Both the position numbers and the translations under genes were made by a program. From Lucinisca nassula (taxonomy: Eukaryota > Mollusca > Bivalvia > Lucinida > Lucinidae), in assembly GCA_963580285.1 (NCBI GenBank), contig OY757011.1, forward strand, positions 151,837,092-151,901,091: a DNA stretch of 64,000 nt, in the 5' to 3' direction. Of this stretch, positions 51,084 through 62,010 are shown piece after piece (the first letter of the stretch is position 1; each line of letters opens with the position of its first letter). The notes below the pieces were generated by a model. It was not told the DNA's origin, did not search any database, and saw only the letters and a list, made by a program, of their open reading frames with translations.

Positions 51084-51159
51084 TGATGGCAACAAATAGG
51101 ATCTTCTCGAATATTACCGTGACCAGATGAAAATGATTGGATGTTTATTTGAAGATATT

Positions 51160-51470
51160 CTGTGGGAACTTTTTGTGTTTCTCCATTTAAACTTATGTCG
51201 TAGGTACTCATTAGAAACCCCACATTGAGGCAGTTCTAATGAGTACCCACAGCATATAAGCCAGTGTTTAGTTGTTCAGGTTAGTGGTCAAATTGTTAAC
51301 TGTTCTAGCAAGTTCAATGCCTACAATTTCGTTATTTTTGTTGAGAAAATGTGAGTAGCAAAAGCTACTCACATTTTTTCAGAAAAAAAATTAACATATT
51401 TGACATTAAATGATCAAAGTTTTAAAGGTCCATTAACTAACGACCTCGTTAGTTTGAACAACTGGCCCTA
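51160..51470. repeat. Two hairpin MITEs just downstream of the stop codon
   Basis: 51180-51260 has GTAGGTACTCATTAGAAACC..GGCAGTTCTAATGAGTACCC. 51262-51470 is a GGGGCCAGTTG-family copy (GTGAGTAGCAAAAGCTACTC, end GAACAACTGGCCC). If transcribed in the 3' UTR, both would form strong stems. Confidence 0.8.
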
Positions 51471-51567
51471 GGTCTTGAGAAAACCTGTTCTTCTCATTTG
51501 CAAACACCAAAGGTGCAGATCTTCCTACACATCAATGCAATCTGATGAGCCCCTCTATGTTTGCTGC

Positions 51568-51926
51568 TTGGATAGTACAGTGTGTGTGTGTGTGAATTCG
51601 GGTTTAACGTCGCTTTCAACAATTTTTCAGTCATATCACGACGGTGTCTGGTTGCGACAGGGAGCTCAATGCTCACTTTTATAGTGCTGCATCACTGAAG
51701 TATCATGTCCCAGATACATTACATGATACCACACCCAGTCACATTATCCTGACACTGGGTCGACCAGTCCTAGCTCTACCCCGTAAATCTGAGTGCCAAG
51801 CGAGGAGCAGCTAGTACCATTTTTAACGACTTTGGTATGTCGCGGCCCGGGATAGAACCCGTGACCTCCCGCTCCCCGGAGCGGACACTCTACCAACTGA
51901 GCTATCGGGGCCGGTTGGATAGTACA
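51568..51926 (-). mobile_element. tRNA-headed SINE, minus strand, 12-bp TSD
   Basis: The body 51580-51914 is flanked by TTGGATAGTACA (51568-51579 and 51915-51926). On the minus strand it starts CCGGCCCCGATAGCTCAGTT (A box), has GTCACGGGTTCTATCC (B box), and ends GACGTTAAACCCGAATTC followed by CA repeats. The 3' GACGTTAAACCC is typical of mollusc SINEs (family knowledge). Its low divergence from a tRNA head and clean TSD suggest recent insertion. Confidence 0.95.
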
Positions 51927-52006
51927 ATATGGTTTCTTCTTCTGAAATTTCAAGACTTGCTTATCTGTGTAGCTGAGCTGGCCAGTTTGTGAGGTACCTG
52001 CAATCA

Positions 52007-52145
52007 TTATGATTACACACGCGGGTGAATTGTGCACTTTTTCATATCTCCAAATATATACCTCTGTAAACCTGTTTTCTCTATACAAAGTGGAGTTTAG
52101 AGGGGTGTTCATTACACAGACATATTAACAGGTTTTCTCATGATG
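52007..52145. repeat. CATTACGAAAACAC-family MITE lacking its stem
   Basis: ATTACACACGCGGGTGAAT, AACCTGTTTTCTCTATACAA, AGTGGAGTTTAGAGGGGTGT and CTCATGATG. Internal deletion derivative. Confidence 0.6.
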
Positions 52146-53085
52146 TGGCCTATACTTTTTTTAGTTGGAGATTTAAAAAATGTGTCCCATGGTTATCAAC
52201 AAGTAAGCACCTTATCTTTTTCTGTGACTGACTTTTAACAAATTTATATATATTGATAGAGCTGGACTTCTTGCTTGTGTGTACAAAAGACAGTAGTGCA
52301 GTTTTTGTGAAAAATACTTTGGAGACACAATATAAGTATGTATTAAAAACAGAGTTTAGTTTATTCACATGGATATAGATTATTCACTGTGGACATATCT
52401 GTTGTATAGGATTTCTGCAGATTTTAGGATTTACAAATTTAAAAGTATTTTCAGTTTTCATGTATGCTTCTCTTGCTAGTGATATAAGCAAGGAATATTT
52501 TATGTGCAAATATGTATATAATTTTGAGGTCACTACTTAATTAGAAAATTTTCTTAGATGAATGTGATAGAACTCACTTTTCATCTGGTGTTTAATTTAG
52601 ACAGGTGAAGATTTTTCTTCATACAGTTGAACTTCAATAAGTGGAATACCTTTAGGACCTTGAAAATTTGTTAGAAATTCAGGTAGTTCTAACTACTGAG
52701 TAGTTTGGTTAATCACAGCACCCGTTCCATGAGTGGCAATGGGGGAAGACAGGATCCAATATATTTTCAGTTTTCTGTAGAATGAAGGCAAGGCAACTCC
52801 TACACAAGGATGTAGTTCAAGTTGGGAGGAAGGCAACTACTTGGAGTGGAGAGATATCCCTTTAAGATGTGTTAACAGACGTCAGTTGAAAACAAATTTG
52901 GCCTGCCTTTATCATTCACAATTTTTTTGCTTTGAAGAAAAGCTTCCTAGTAGCACTTTGTTTAATACCGAGGGAAATGTGTTGATACTTTGTTGTTAAA
53001 GATTATTTACTTTAGATAGTGCTATTTTGTTTGAGTAGATTTTTTGATCATCATGGTTTATTAGGGACTCATCACTTACCATGTT
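52146..53085. other. Downstream stretch, mostly unique; possible 3' UTR or intergenic
   Basis: Contains a partial pogo-type end at 52624 (CAGTTGAACTTCAATAAGTG). No poly(A) signal or gene can be assigned with confidence. Confidence 0.4.
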
Positions 53086-54321
53086 TTTAGCTCACCTGGG
53101 CCGAAGGCTCAGCGGGAGCTATTGTGATCACTCACCGGTCGTTGTCCGTCTGTCTGTCTGTCCTTCCGTCAACAGTTGCTTTAAACAACATCTCATAAAT
53201 CACTGAGCAGATTTTGACCAAACTTGGCAGAAACAATCTTTGGGTGGCCCTCTGTCAAAGTTGTTCAAAGAATCCCATTCCATGCAGAACTCTGGTTGTC
53301 ATGGCAACGAAAAGGAGAAAATAAGAAAAAACCTTTAAAGCCTTCTTGTCTAAAACCAGAAGGCCCAGGTCTTTGATATTTGCTATGAAGCTTCATATTG
53401 TGGACCTCTACCAAGATTGTTCAAATTATAATCCTGGGGCCAAAAATGCTGCCGCGCCAGAGCCCACTAGTTTTACATAGACTTATAATGGGGGAAACCT
53501 TTAAAAGTCTTCTTGTCTGAAACCAGAAGGCCCAGGTCTTTGATATTTGGTTTGAAGCTTCATCTAGTGGGCCTCTACCAAGATTGTTCAAATTATAGCC
53601 TTGGGGCCAAAAATGCCCCTGCACCAGGACCCACTGGTTTTACACAGGCTTATATAGGGAAAATTTAAAAAAGAAACCTTCTTGTCTGAAACCAGAAGGC
53701 CCAGGTCTTTGATATTTGATATGAAGCATCATGTAGTTGACCTTTACCAAGATTGTTCAAACTATAGCCTTGGTGCCAAAAATGGGCGGGCCCACTGGTT
53801 TTACATAGGCTTTTATAGGGAAACCTTTAAAAATCTTCTTGTCTGAAACCAGAAGGCCAGGTCTTTGATAGTTGGTATGAAGCTTCATCTAGTGGACCTC
53901 TACCAAGATTGTTCAACTTATAGCCCTGTGCTGTCCCGGGTTTTACATGGGCGAATGTAGGGAATACCCTTAAAAATATTTTTGTATGAAAACAAAAGGC
54001 CTAGATCTTTGATATTTGGTATGAAGCTTCATCTATGGACCTCTACCAAGATTGTTCGATTTATAGCCTAGGGGCCAAAAATGTCCTCGCCACAGGGCCC
54101 ACAACTTTTATATAGGCTTATATAGGGAAAACCTTTAAGAATCTTCTTATCTGAAACCAGAAGGCCCAGGCTTATTATATTTGATATTAAGCTTCATTTA
54201 GTGGACCTCTACCAAGATTGTTCAAATTGAAGCCCTGAGGCCAAAAAAGTGTCCTGCCCAGGGACCAACATGTAAATCTCTGCTCAGGTGAGCGATATAG
54301 GACCCTCATGGTCATCTTGTT
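53086..54321 (+). mobile_element. Rolling-circle-like element with tandem modules
   Basis: TTTTTAGCTCACCTGGGCC..GGCTCAGCGGGAGCTATTGT at the 5' end; CAGGTGAGCGATATAGGACC then CTCATGGTCATCTTGTTT at the 3' end. About six modules of about 175 bp: CTTCTTGTCTGAAACCAGAA, TTTGATATTTGGTATGAAGC, CTCTACCAAGATTGTTCAAA. Confidence 0.7.
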
Positions 54322-54644
54322 TTCTGTATTAACCCTGGAGAAATGTAAAATAAAGGTTCCAAAAGGTTTTAAATTGTATTTGGTATGAAGGTGTGAAATT
54401 ATGCCAGATTGACTTATTTGAATACAAAATATAAGAGGAATGGTTCCATTGAGAAAATGTGAGACATCATTTCAGTGTTTTTATTAGCTCACCTCAGCCT
54501 AGGTCTTTGAATAACCAAAAATGGTTTTGATGGGAAAACTGCTTTGAGAGTATATTTAATAAATCCATAGTAGCAATTCTAAGAACTGAATGTTTATGCC
54601 TTAACTTACAGCTCCAGTTAAGGTGTTATGATATTTTTTGTATA

Positions 54645-56360
54645 TTTTTAGCTCACCTGTCACGTATTGACAAGGTGAGCTTTTGGGATCACTTTTTGTA
54701 CGTCGTGCTTCCGTCCGTGCGTGCGTCCTTGCGTCCGTAAACTTTTTCTTCATACAACATCTCCTCCTAAACCACTGATCGGATTTTGACCAAACTTCAC
54801 AGGAATGATCCTTAGGTGATCCCCTTTCATAGTTGTTCAAATTGGTTCCGGTCTGTTGCACATCTAGGTCAAAGGAGCTAAAAATAGATTTTTTAACTGA
54901 AAATCTTTAAAAATCTTCTTCTCTGAAACCGCAAGGCCCAGGTCTTTGATATTTGGTATGAAGCATCATCTAGTGGACCTCTACCAAGATTCATCAAATT
55001 ATAGCCCGGGGGCCGAAACTGCCCCCGCCCCGAGGGCCTTTGGTTTTACATAGGGTTATATAGGGAAAATCTTTAAAAATCTTCTTCTCTGAAACCACAA
55101 GGCCCAGGTCTTTGATATTTGGTATGAAGCTTCATCTAGTGGACCTCTACCAAGATTGTTAAAATTATAGCCCTGGGGCTAAAAGTGCCCCCGCTCCGGG
55201 GGCCTTTGGTTTTACATAGACTTATATAGGGAAAATCTTTAAAAATCTTCTTCTCTGAAACCGCAAGGCTCAAGTTTTTGATATTTGGTGTGAAGCTTCA
55301 TCTAGTGGACCTCTATCAAGATTGTTCAAATTATAGCCCTAGGGCCAAAAATGCCCCCGCCCCGGGGCCCTTTGGTTTTACACAGGCTTATATGGGGAAA
55401 ATATTTAAAAATCTTCTTCTCTGAAACCACAAGGCCCAGGTCTTTAATATTTGGTATGAAGCTTCATTTAGTGGACCTTTACCAAGATTGTTCAGATTAT
55501 ATCCCTGGGGCCAAAAATGCCCCGCCCCGGGGGCCTTTGGTTTTACATAGACTTATATAGGGAAAATCTTTAAAAATCTTCTCTGAAACCGCACAGCCCA
55601 GTTCTTTGATATTTGGTGTGAAGCTTCATCTAGTGGACCTCTATCAAGATTGTACAAATTATAAGCCTAGGGCGAAAAATGTCCCCACCTGCAGGCCCTT
55701 TGGTTTGACATTGGCTTATACAGGGAAAATCTAAAAAAAATCTTCTCCAAAACCTGATGGCCCACTGGTCTCTGAATTTGATGTGTAGCTTCATCTAGTG
55801 GACTTCTACCAAGATTGTTCAAATCATAGCCCTTGGGTCAAAAATGCCCTCCCCTGGGGCCCTTCGTTTTTACATTGATGTATATAGAGAAATTTAAAAG
55901 AAATCTTTTCATCTGAAACTGCAAGGCCCAGGTCTTTGATATTTGGTGTGAAGCTTCATCTAAATTGTTCAAATTATAGACCTAGGAAATAGAAGTCAAG
56001 GCAATGAAAACCTTTGAAAATCTGCTTGTCTGAAAGCAGAAGGCCAAGGTCTTTGATATTTGGTATGAAGCTTTGTCTTGTGAATTTCTACCAAGATGGT
56101 TCAAATTATAGCCCTGGGGGCAAAAATGGCCCGCCCCGGGGACCCCAAGGTTTATATAGACTTATATAAGGAAACCGTTTAAAAATCTTGTCTGAAACCA
56201 GAAGTCTCCATCCTTTGATATTTGGTGTGAAGCTTCACCTTTTAGACCACTACCAAGATTAATCATATTATAGCCCGGGGCCAATAATGGCTCTCCCAGG
56301 GGCCCGTTTGATACCCTATGGATCAGGTGAGCGATCCAGGGCCATCATGGCCCTCTTGTT
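54645..56360 (+). mobile_element. Rolling-circle-like element with tandem modules, second copy
   Basis: TTTTTAGCTCACCTGTCACG at the 5' end; CAGGTGAGCGATCCAGGGCC then ATCATGGCCCTCTTGTTTTT at the 3' end, where GGGCCATCATGGCCC is a perfect hairpin. Nine modules of about 175 bp, more homogeneous than the neighbour. A remnant start (TTATTAGCTCACCTCAGCC) lies at 54481. CCGGGGCC-rich words raise local GC. Confidence 0.75.
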
Positions 56361-56374
56361 TTTCTTATTTCTCC

Positions 56375-56500
56375 ATATAACTTATCTTGTGGTACATGTT
56401 AGAATCACCTCATTGAGGCCATTCTTACAACTAACCACACCTCATGTTTCTAACAAGAAACCAGGAAAATTATCCCTGAGTTATTATCATTTTTTCCTTT
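56375..56500. repeat. Hairpin MITE remnant
   Basis: TTTCTTATTTCTCCATATAA, TTAGAATCACCTCATTGAGG and CAGGAAAATTATCCCTGAG. Confidence 0.6.
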
Positions 56501-56697
56501 TCTGGGGCTAAGTTTAAGGCTTTCGAACTCAGGTTTTCATACACATAAATTTTACATATTGGGCTGCACATAAATACTCGATTTTCCCCCGTACTAAGGA
56601 CAAGCCCCAATTTCCAAGCTGTTAAAAAGGAGCTTTGAATTTTTATTTACACATGGCATTTGAGGGTACAAATGTTTGCATTGTAGGCTTGCATTAG

Positions 56698-57044
56698 ACC
56701 CTATCATGCTCAACATGACACGCTCTATCGCTGCAAACAGAGTAGATCCTGATCAGATGGCTTCTGAAGAAGCCATCTGCTCAGGATTTACACTGTTTGT
56801 CAAACAGGTTGTGAATTGAATGAATACATTTTGTGAAGTAACCTGATTGGTTGGTAGTCAGAAATAGGTGTGGCTAAATTTATTAGGGCCCCGCACTGAA
56901 AGTGTGGGTGCCCTATAGTAATCACTCTGTCTGTCCGTCTGTCTGTCTGTCCGTCCACAAATTTTCCTACTCCTCTGATAGCGCTGCCGGGGCCCTAGCC
57001 AGTTTCACTGACAGCTCTAGTTTAATCAGCGGAATAAGGGTTAA
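56698..57044. repeat. TTAA-A hairpin MITE split by a short rolling-circle-like element
   Basis: The MITE runs from ACCCTATCATGCTCAACATG through CAGATGGCTTCTGAAGAAGC to GCGGAATAAGGGTTAA. At 56886-57020 it is interrupted by GGGCCCCGCACTGAAAGTGT..GACAGCTCTAGT, which has a 5' inverted repeat, GTCTGTCC repeats, and the same CAGCTCTAGT 3' end as the element at 23490-23740. Confidence 0.85.
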
Positions 57045-57792
57045 GGAGAAAGAGCACTTTCAGGTGAAGACAACTCTTTTACGGGAGTATTTTAGAAAAG
57101 ATTTCGTTGTTGTTTAACACATTTTGGTTTGGACCCCAAATAATGTTATATAGAGCATTATGCAAACGCGCTTATTTAAATATATTGAAAGTTTGCCACC
57201 AAACTTTTCTGATTAAAAAATTCCAATATTTTCATATTTCTGCTCCAAACATAGTTTGTGGGTACTTGTTAGAACCACAGTTTTACTATATGAAAGGGGT
57301 TTGAGGGTGTCAAAATAACATAGGTGTGTTTTCGTGGTGGGTTGAGGTGTAGGAAGATAAAGAAGTTGTCTCCCTTTGAAAATTGGTCGTCTAGGCATTC
57401 ATCTTACGGCTTTGTTGAAATTCATTTCTATTCATAGATTTTCATTTAATACTGACAGATTTTATTGGAGTACACTATTCCAAGTAATGTTTAAATCAAG
57501 GATGTGCAACATTTTCTGAAGTTTTGAAATAAATGGTGTATACATTAAAACAGGAGTGGCATTGGAGATAGTTTATCTAGTAGCCATTGGGAGTATTTCT
57601 TACCATAGTTACATGATAACTACAGTCAGTGACTTAAAAGTAGATGTTTTTTTACCATGGCTAATTCAAACATGTACTGGAGTCCGTCAGAATTCCTTTC
57701 CACAACACCTGGAAACAGATATATAGGGATAATTTTGGGGAGTATTCTTATAATATCTTGAAAGTTACGTTTTGAGTTGTCATTAGAATCAC
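57045..57792. other. Downstream stretch with MITE remnants
   Basis: 57200-57335 is a decayed CATTACGAAAACAC-family MITE (ACATAGTTTGTGGGTACTTG, TGTGTTTTCGTGGTGG). 57600-57700 has traces of a pogo-type end (TTACCATGGCTAATTCAAAC). The rest is unrecognised. Confidence 0.45.
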
Positions 57793-58036
57793 TTAAGGGG
57801 AATGTGAACACATTCAGGGGAGACAACTGCAAAAATATTTTTGTCTCCAATGTCAATAGGGGTCAACTCTTAAAGGAAAGAATTTGCTCCTGAGGAGCAA
57901 ATTCTTTCCTTTAAGAGTTGACCCTTTTTTCAGTGGGACCCCTTATTCAGTATAGTAAAGTGAATAGGAAGTGCAGAAAGTTGTCCCCCTTTGAAACTTG
58001 GTGGAAAAATCTGCCAGGTGTCCCCATTCCCCTTAA
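57793..58036. repeat. TTAA-C hairpin MITE
   Basis: TTAAGGGGAATGTGAACACA to CCCCATTCCCCTTAA, TTAA on both sides. The core at 57868-57920 is a nearly perfect 53-bp palindrome (AAAGAATTTGCTCCTGAGGA..). Confidence 0.93.
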
Positions 58037-58126
58037 TGAGTGTGATTCTGATGAGAACACGCAACATATCCTTATTTAACAGAAGAGAAAATATCCCTAA
58101 AATATCTTCATTACCTCTTCATTATT

Positions 58127-58315
58127 ATCTCAAGTGTTGGGACAGATAGGCCTAAGCAAACAGTGCAGACCAGGAACAGAGTCTGATCAGGGTCTGCACC
58201 ATTTGCTATTCCGTCTGTACCTTTTGGACTCCTTGCTGGATTGTGGAACAAATTTGTTAAAATTTGAGGAGAGTTACAGCAACCCCTCAAGGTATCCAAA
58301 CTTTTTTTATGGTAA
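58127..58315. repeat. TA-D hairpin MITE
   Basis: CTCAAGTGTTGGGACAGATA, CTTTTGGACTCCTTGCTGGA and CTCAAGGTATCCAAAC to ATGGTAA. The stem is shortened (GGAACAGAGTCTGATCAGG). Confidence 0.8.
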
Positions 58316-58691
58316 CCCTCAGTGGCTGGAAATACTCTTTGCACAGGTATATATGTTGATATGCAGAGCTGAACTGGAGGTCAAAGAAAGACAGTGGCTA
58401 CACCATTGCCATGGTTACATGCATGGGGAACTTCTCTACTGACACTCCTTGTCGATCATTTTTTACATGTACATAAATATATGTTTGTCATAGTTCCGCT
58501 GCAGGTCAGTGTGTTGATAGTATAATTAGGATCTTCAAATTACTGTGTGCTTGTTCATTCTTCATGTGTTCTTCTATGAGCTGTTTGTCTGTCTGTCTTT
58601 CTATCTGTAATGTACATAATGGTAGTGTTAGATAAATACACAACAGTAAAATAGTGCTAAAATTATGTTCATAACCTGGTAATTATATATA

Positions 58692-59065
58692 CTCCACAAG
58701 CTCCTTATAACACCGTTTATTGTAACAGGGTCTTAGACATGACAATTAAACCCTTGTCCTGCTGAGCCGGGATATGTCTTATCTTTCAAACAATGTAGAT
58801 CCGGATCAGATGGCTTCTTCAGAAGCCATCTGATCAGGATCTGCATTGTTTGCCATTTAGTTTATTAATTTGTTGCAATAATTTGCATCAAGTAATCTGA
58901 TTGGTTGATATTCAGTGGTGGGAGTGGCATATTTAAATATTCAGCAGGTTAAGGGTTAAAGATGGATCCAAGAAATGTTTTGATTATATAGGAAAATGAC
59001 CATTAGTGGTAATTTTTCAATATGATCTATGTATTTGTGATGGATATAAAACAGTTGTTGAACTA
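58692..59065. repeat. CCACAACCTCTTTAT-family MITE split by TTAA-A
   Basis: CTCCACAAGCTCCTTATAAC before and GATTATATAGGAAAATGACC after the TTAA-A MITE at 58746-58959 (TTAAACCCTTGTCCTGCTGA to CAGCAGGTTAAGGGTTAA). Confidence 0.8.
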
Positions 59066-59606
59066 CACCTGTGGACACGAAAGCATTCAAACTCCGATGA
59101 AGTAACTTTCAATGAACCTCTTTGCACCAAGTTAGTTTGACAAGCAAATGTCATTCATCAAAGTAGTCTAAAACTGGATCAAACAATATACATTGATTGG
59201 TCTTATTGTGGCAAGCACTTTTTTTGCCATTTTTAGATCTGATTGACATTCGAGATGTATTCTGATTGGACAGTGCATGGTCTACATGAAATATACAACA
59301 CTTTGTGTTTTGAATTTATTCCTGTCTTGCAGTTGACTGACAGGATGTAAGGAAATATTGAATTGAAACATCAGATCAAAATGAAATGAAGCTCATCAAA
59401 GTTTGAATGGATTTATGTCCACAGGTTTAACATGCTAGCCCCAACAACAGTGTTATAAAGAGGTTGTGGTTTATGAGCCATAAGAGTAGAAAATGTCTTC
59501 AGAAATATGCCAAGAACAAAGATCTGCCTGTGCATCCATAAAGTGTTAGCTGGAACTGTTTGGATGGCTTTAGACCCAAAGATTCTTTTTCAGCCATGGG
59601 ATTCTG
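59066..59606. other. Downstream stretch without recognised genes
   Basis: Inverted words CACCTGTGGACACGAAAGCA (59067) and GGATTTATGTCCACAGG (59407), and CATTCAAACT (59085) with AGTTTGAATG (59399), suggest a decayed 340-bp inverted-repeat element. AGTGTTATAAAGAGGTTGTG near 59449 resembles the CCACAACCTCTTTAT TIR in reverse. Confidence 0.4.
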
Positions 59607-59957
59607 TACTGTAAAATTCTAACATTAAGACCACCGTTGGGACTGATCAAAAGTGGTCTGTAAGACCACTTTTGAACAGTTCCAAAGGTGTCTTTAAGAC
59701 CACCTTTGAACAGTGCCTATGTGGTCTTTAAGACCGCTTTCAAACTGCACCAAGTGTGGTTGGTCTTTAAGACCACCTTTTGAACAGTCCCATATGTGGT
59801 CTTTAAGACCACTTTTGGACAGCCCCAAAGGTGGTCCCTTACTAGAGGGGCACTGGATGTAGAAAACACTAAATTAAGAAGAACTGAAACAATCTTCATT
59901 TGTTTCAAACAGAAGAATCAGTCTGAATTTTACCTGCTCTTAATAGAGGATTTTCCC
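59607..59957. repeat. GGTGGTCTTAA hairpin MITE with expanded core
   Basis: TACTGTAAAATTCTAACATT to TTAATAGAGGATTTTCC. The core contains five successive GGTCTTTAAGACCAC-type inner palindromes with GAACAGTCCCAAAGGTGGTC-like spacers, so the hairpin unit has been tandemly amplified. Confidence 0.85.
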
Positions 59958-60087
59958 TGGATTTGGATGCAGCGTATATGCCGACTGGTCAGAGTCTTTG
60001 CTGAGTGCATATTTGGGAGGACAATTTTCAACCTGATGTGGCGCATATCAGTTGTGTTGTGAACAAATCTGAGTTTTGTATTCTTTG

Positions 60088-60276
60088 CACTCACTAGCTG
60101 AACTGGGATATATCCTTGTTTGTAAACACTAATGACTATAGATTCAGATCAGCTGGAAGCCAGCTGATCAGGACCTCTACTGTTTTCCATTTTGCTTCTG
60201 AATCAGTGGCAAAAATTAAAATTGTGTGACACAAATGAGGTTAGCATATTGGAATATTCAGCATGTAGAGGGTTAA
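60088..60276. repeat. TTAA-A-like MITE with a different stem top
   Basis: AACTGGGATATATCCTTGTT, the stem AGATCAGCTGGAAGCCAGCT, GATCAGGACCTCTACTG and the end CAGCATGTAGAGGGTTAA. Its right TTAA (60273-60276) is the left TTAA of the next element. Confidence 0.7.
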
Positions 60277-60507
60277 CCCATTTTGTACCGGAAACCCCAA
60301 AATGGGTACCCTGGCAAATGCTGCCGGCCCAGATCAGATGCCGCAGAATGCGGCGTCCTATCAGGGCCGACACTGTTAAGTGTTTGCAAAATGTTCATCT
60401 GTTTTCCCAATAGTTTTTTTAAAAAAACAACCTGACACCCCTTAATTTTGAAATGGATTCCAGGTATATATAAGGAGGAAGATTCCATTTGGTACAAAAA
60501 GGGTTAA
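60273..60507. repeat. TTAA-B hairpin MITE
   Basis: TTAACCCATTTTGTACCGG to GGTACAAAAAGGGTTAA. The stem CCCAGATCAGATGCCGC..GCGGCGTCCTATCAGGG has lost some pairing. Confidence 0.93.
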
Positions 60508-60777
60508 AGCATTTTCCTTTTGACCATAGAATCTCCATTTAAGGTTAACCATTTGCTTTCAAAATAGTAGGTACCTCTCAGTCAGATATTGACATATTTT
60601 TTTTTTAAGTTTTCATTATTATGGGTTATAATTGCATTAGTTATTTTTTTTCAGTAAAGCCTGCCTTGGGTACTTAAGAATTGTCGAAGTCTATCAAGAA
60701 CCTGCAATATAAAGCAGTTGAGGGATTCCCAAGGCAATGTTTCTGTAGGGAATGATAGAAATAATACCAGTAATAAA

Positions 60778-61268
60778 TGGAAGGGATATACCTTCAGGGG
60801 AGGCAACTGTATCAAAAGTATGTTTGGCTTGTTATCAGCAGGGGTCCACTCTTAAAGGGAAAAAATGTGCATGAATAGCATAGCCCTTTTTCAGATGAAC
60901 TGATCATGAGTTTAAACGAAAGCAAACAGGAAGTGCCAAAAGTTGTCTCCCTTGCAAAAATGGCAGAACATGTACCAGGTCCAGTTGTTCATTACCAAGC
61001 TTGTTAGTGGACAAATTGTTAACTGTTCTACTATGTACAGTATCTATTACTCTGGTATTTTTGTGGGAAAAATGTGAGTAGCTTTTGCATTTGCAAATGT
61101 GAGTGGCAAACAAAGGACACAAAAAGGTAAAAATAAACCTGGGCAAACAGTGTAAAACCAGATCAGACTGCTCCTGTTGGAGCAGTCTGATCTGGTTCTA
61201 CACTGTTTGCCACTGTAGAACATTACAGCAAAACCTCAAGGTGTCTTAATTTTTTATGTTATACCAAG
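60778..61268. repeat. TTAA-C, GGGGCCAGTTG and TA-D MITE fragments in series
   Basis: 60780-60965: ATACCTTCAGGGGAGGCAAC..AGGAAGTGCCAAAAGTTGTC. 60977-61100: CCAGTTGTTCATTACCAAGC, TAGCTTTTGCATTTGCAAAT. 61141-61268: the stem CCAGATCAGACTGCTCCTGT..GGAGCAGTCTGATCTGG (fully paired), then CCTCAAGGTGTC. Confidence 0.7.
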
Positions 61269-61617
61269 ATACTTTTCCGGGAGGGTACTCCGTCAAACTT
61301 ATCTTTATCTTCCTTACCTGCTGTATTCTTTTCTGCAAAAGTATTAGTGTATTTGCCATATTTTATGGTTAAAGATTTAGTTATATGTAAACTAACAACA
61401 TCTTTTTCTAAATTGGCTCCAGATGTATCGATTCCTCTACGGCTGAAAAATTTACACTCGGAAATGTGTTATTTCACTTCCTCTTTGCTTTTCAGTAACT
61501 TAGACCTGCTTAAAATGGATCAATTCTTAAAGAAATGGCAGCAGAGGAATAAATTCTTGTATTTATGGGGATCTTGGCCCTTCGTAAAATGTGGTCTTTT
61601 CGCAATGAGCGGCTCAT

Positions 61618-61899
61618 GTCCATCGGGGCTTGAAGAAATATGATGCTTCCAAGCAGAGCTGAAACCAAGCGCACATGAGTACTGTTAAACCGCTTAGAGG
61701 ATCTAAGCCTGCCCAGGCAAAGCGGTGCGAGTCGGTCCGTCCATGCTTAAAAACCCTATTGATGTCATTGGGCGATAGGGCTTTAGAAGTCAGTTCATCT
61801 CAATGTCGGGTAAAAGTCCCACAAAATTGGAAGCAACGTCTCCAAAATGACCTATACAGTGTTGTTGGGGATGTTAAACTTCAAATCAAACAAACAAAC
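61618..61899 (+). mobile_element. CAAA-tailed SINE
   Basis: CCATCGGGGCTTGAAGAAAT to TTCAAATCAAACAAACAAAC. It has a small deletion of GGGCTGCA near the head. TSD not evident. Confidence 0.9.
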
Positions 61900-62010
61900 C
61901 AAACTTTAAGGATTCACTTTCAAGGAGTAAACTGTCATATTGTGTAGACCTCTGTTGGTAAGGAAGATAAAGATATGTTTGAGGGAGTACCCTTCCTGAA
62001 AGGTATCTTG

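Noticed and set aside
51848..51914. tRNA gene on the minus strand
   Set aside because: A and B boxes are good, but the head is fused to a SINE body ending in GACGTTAAAC and flanked by a target duplication.
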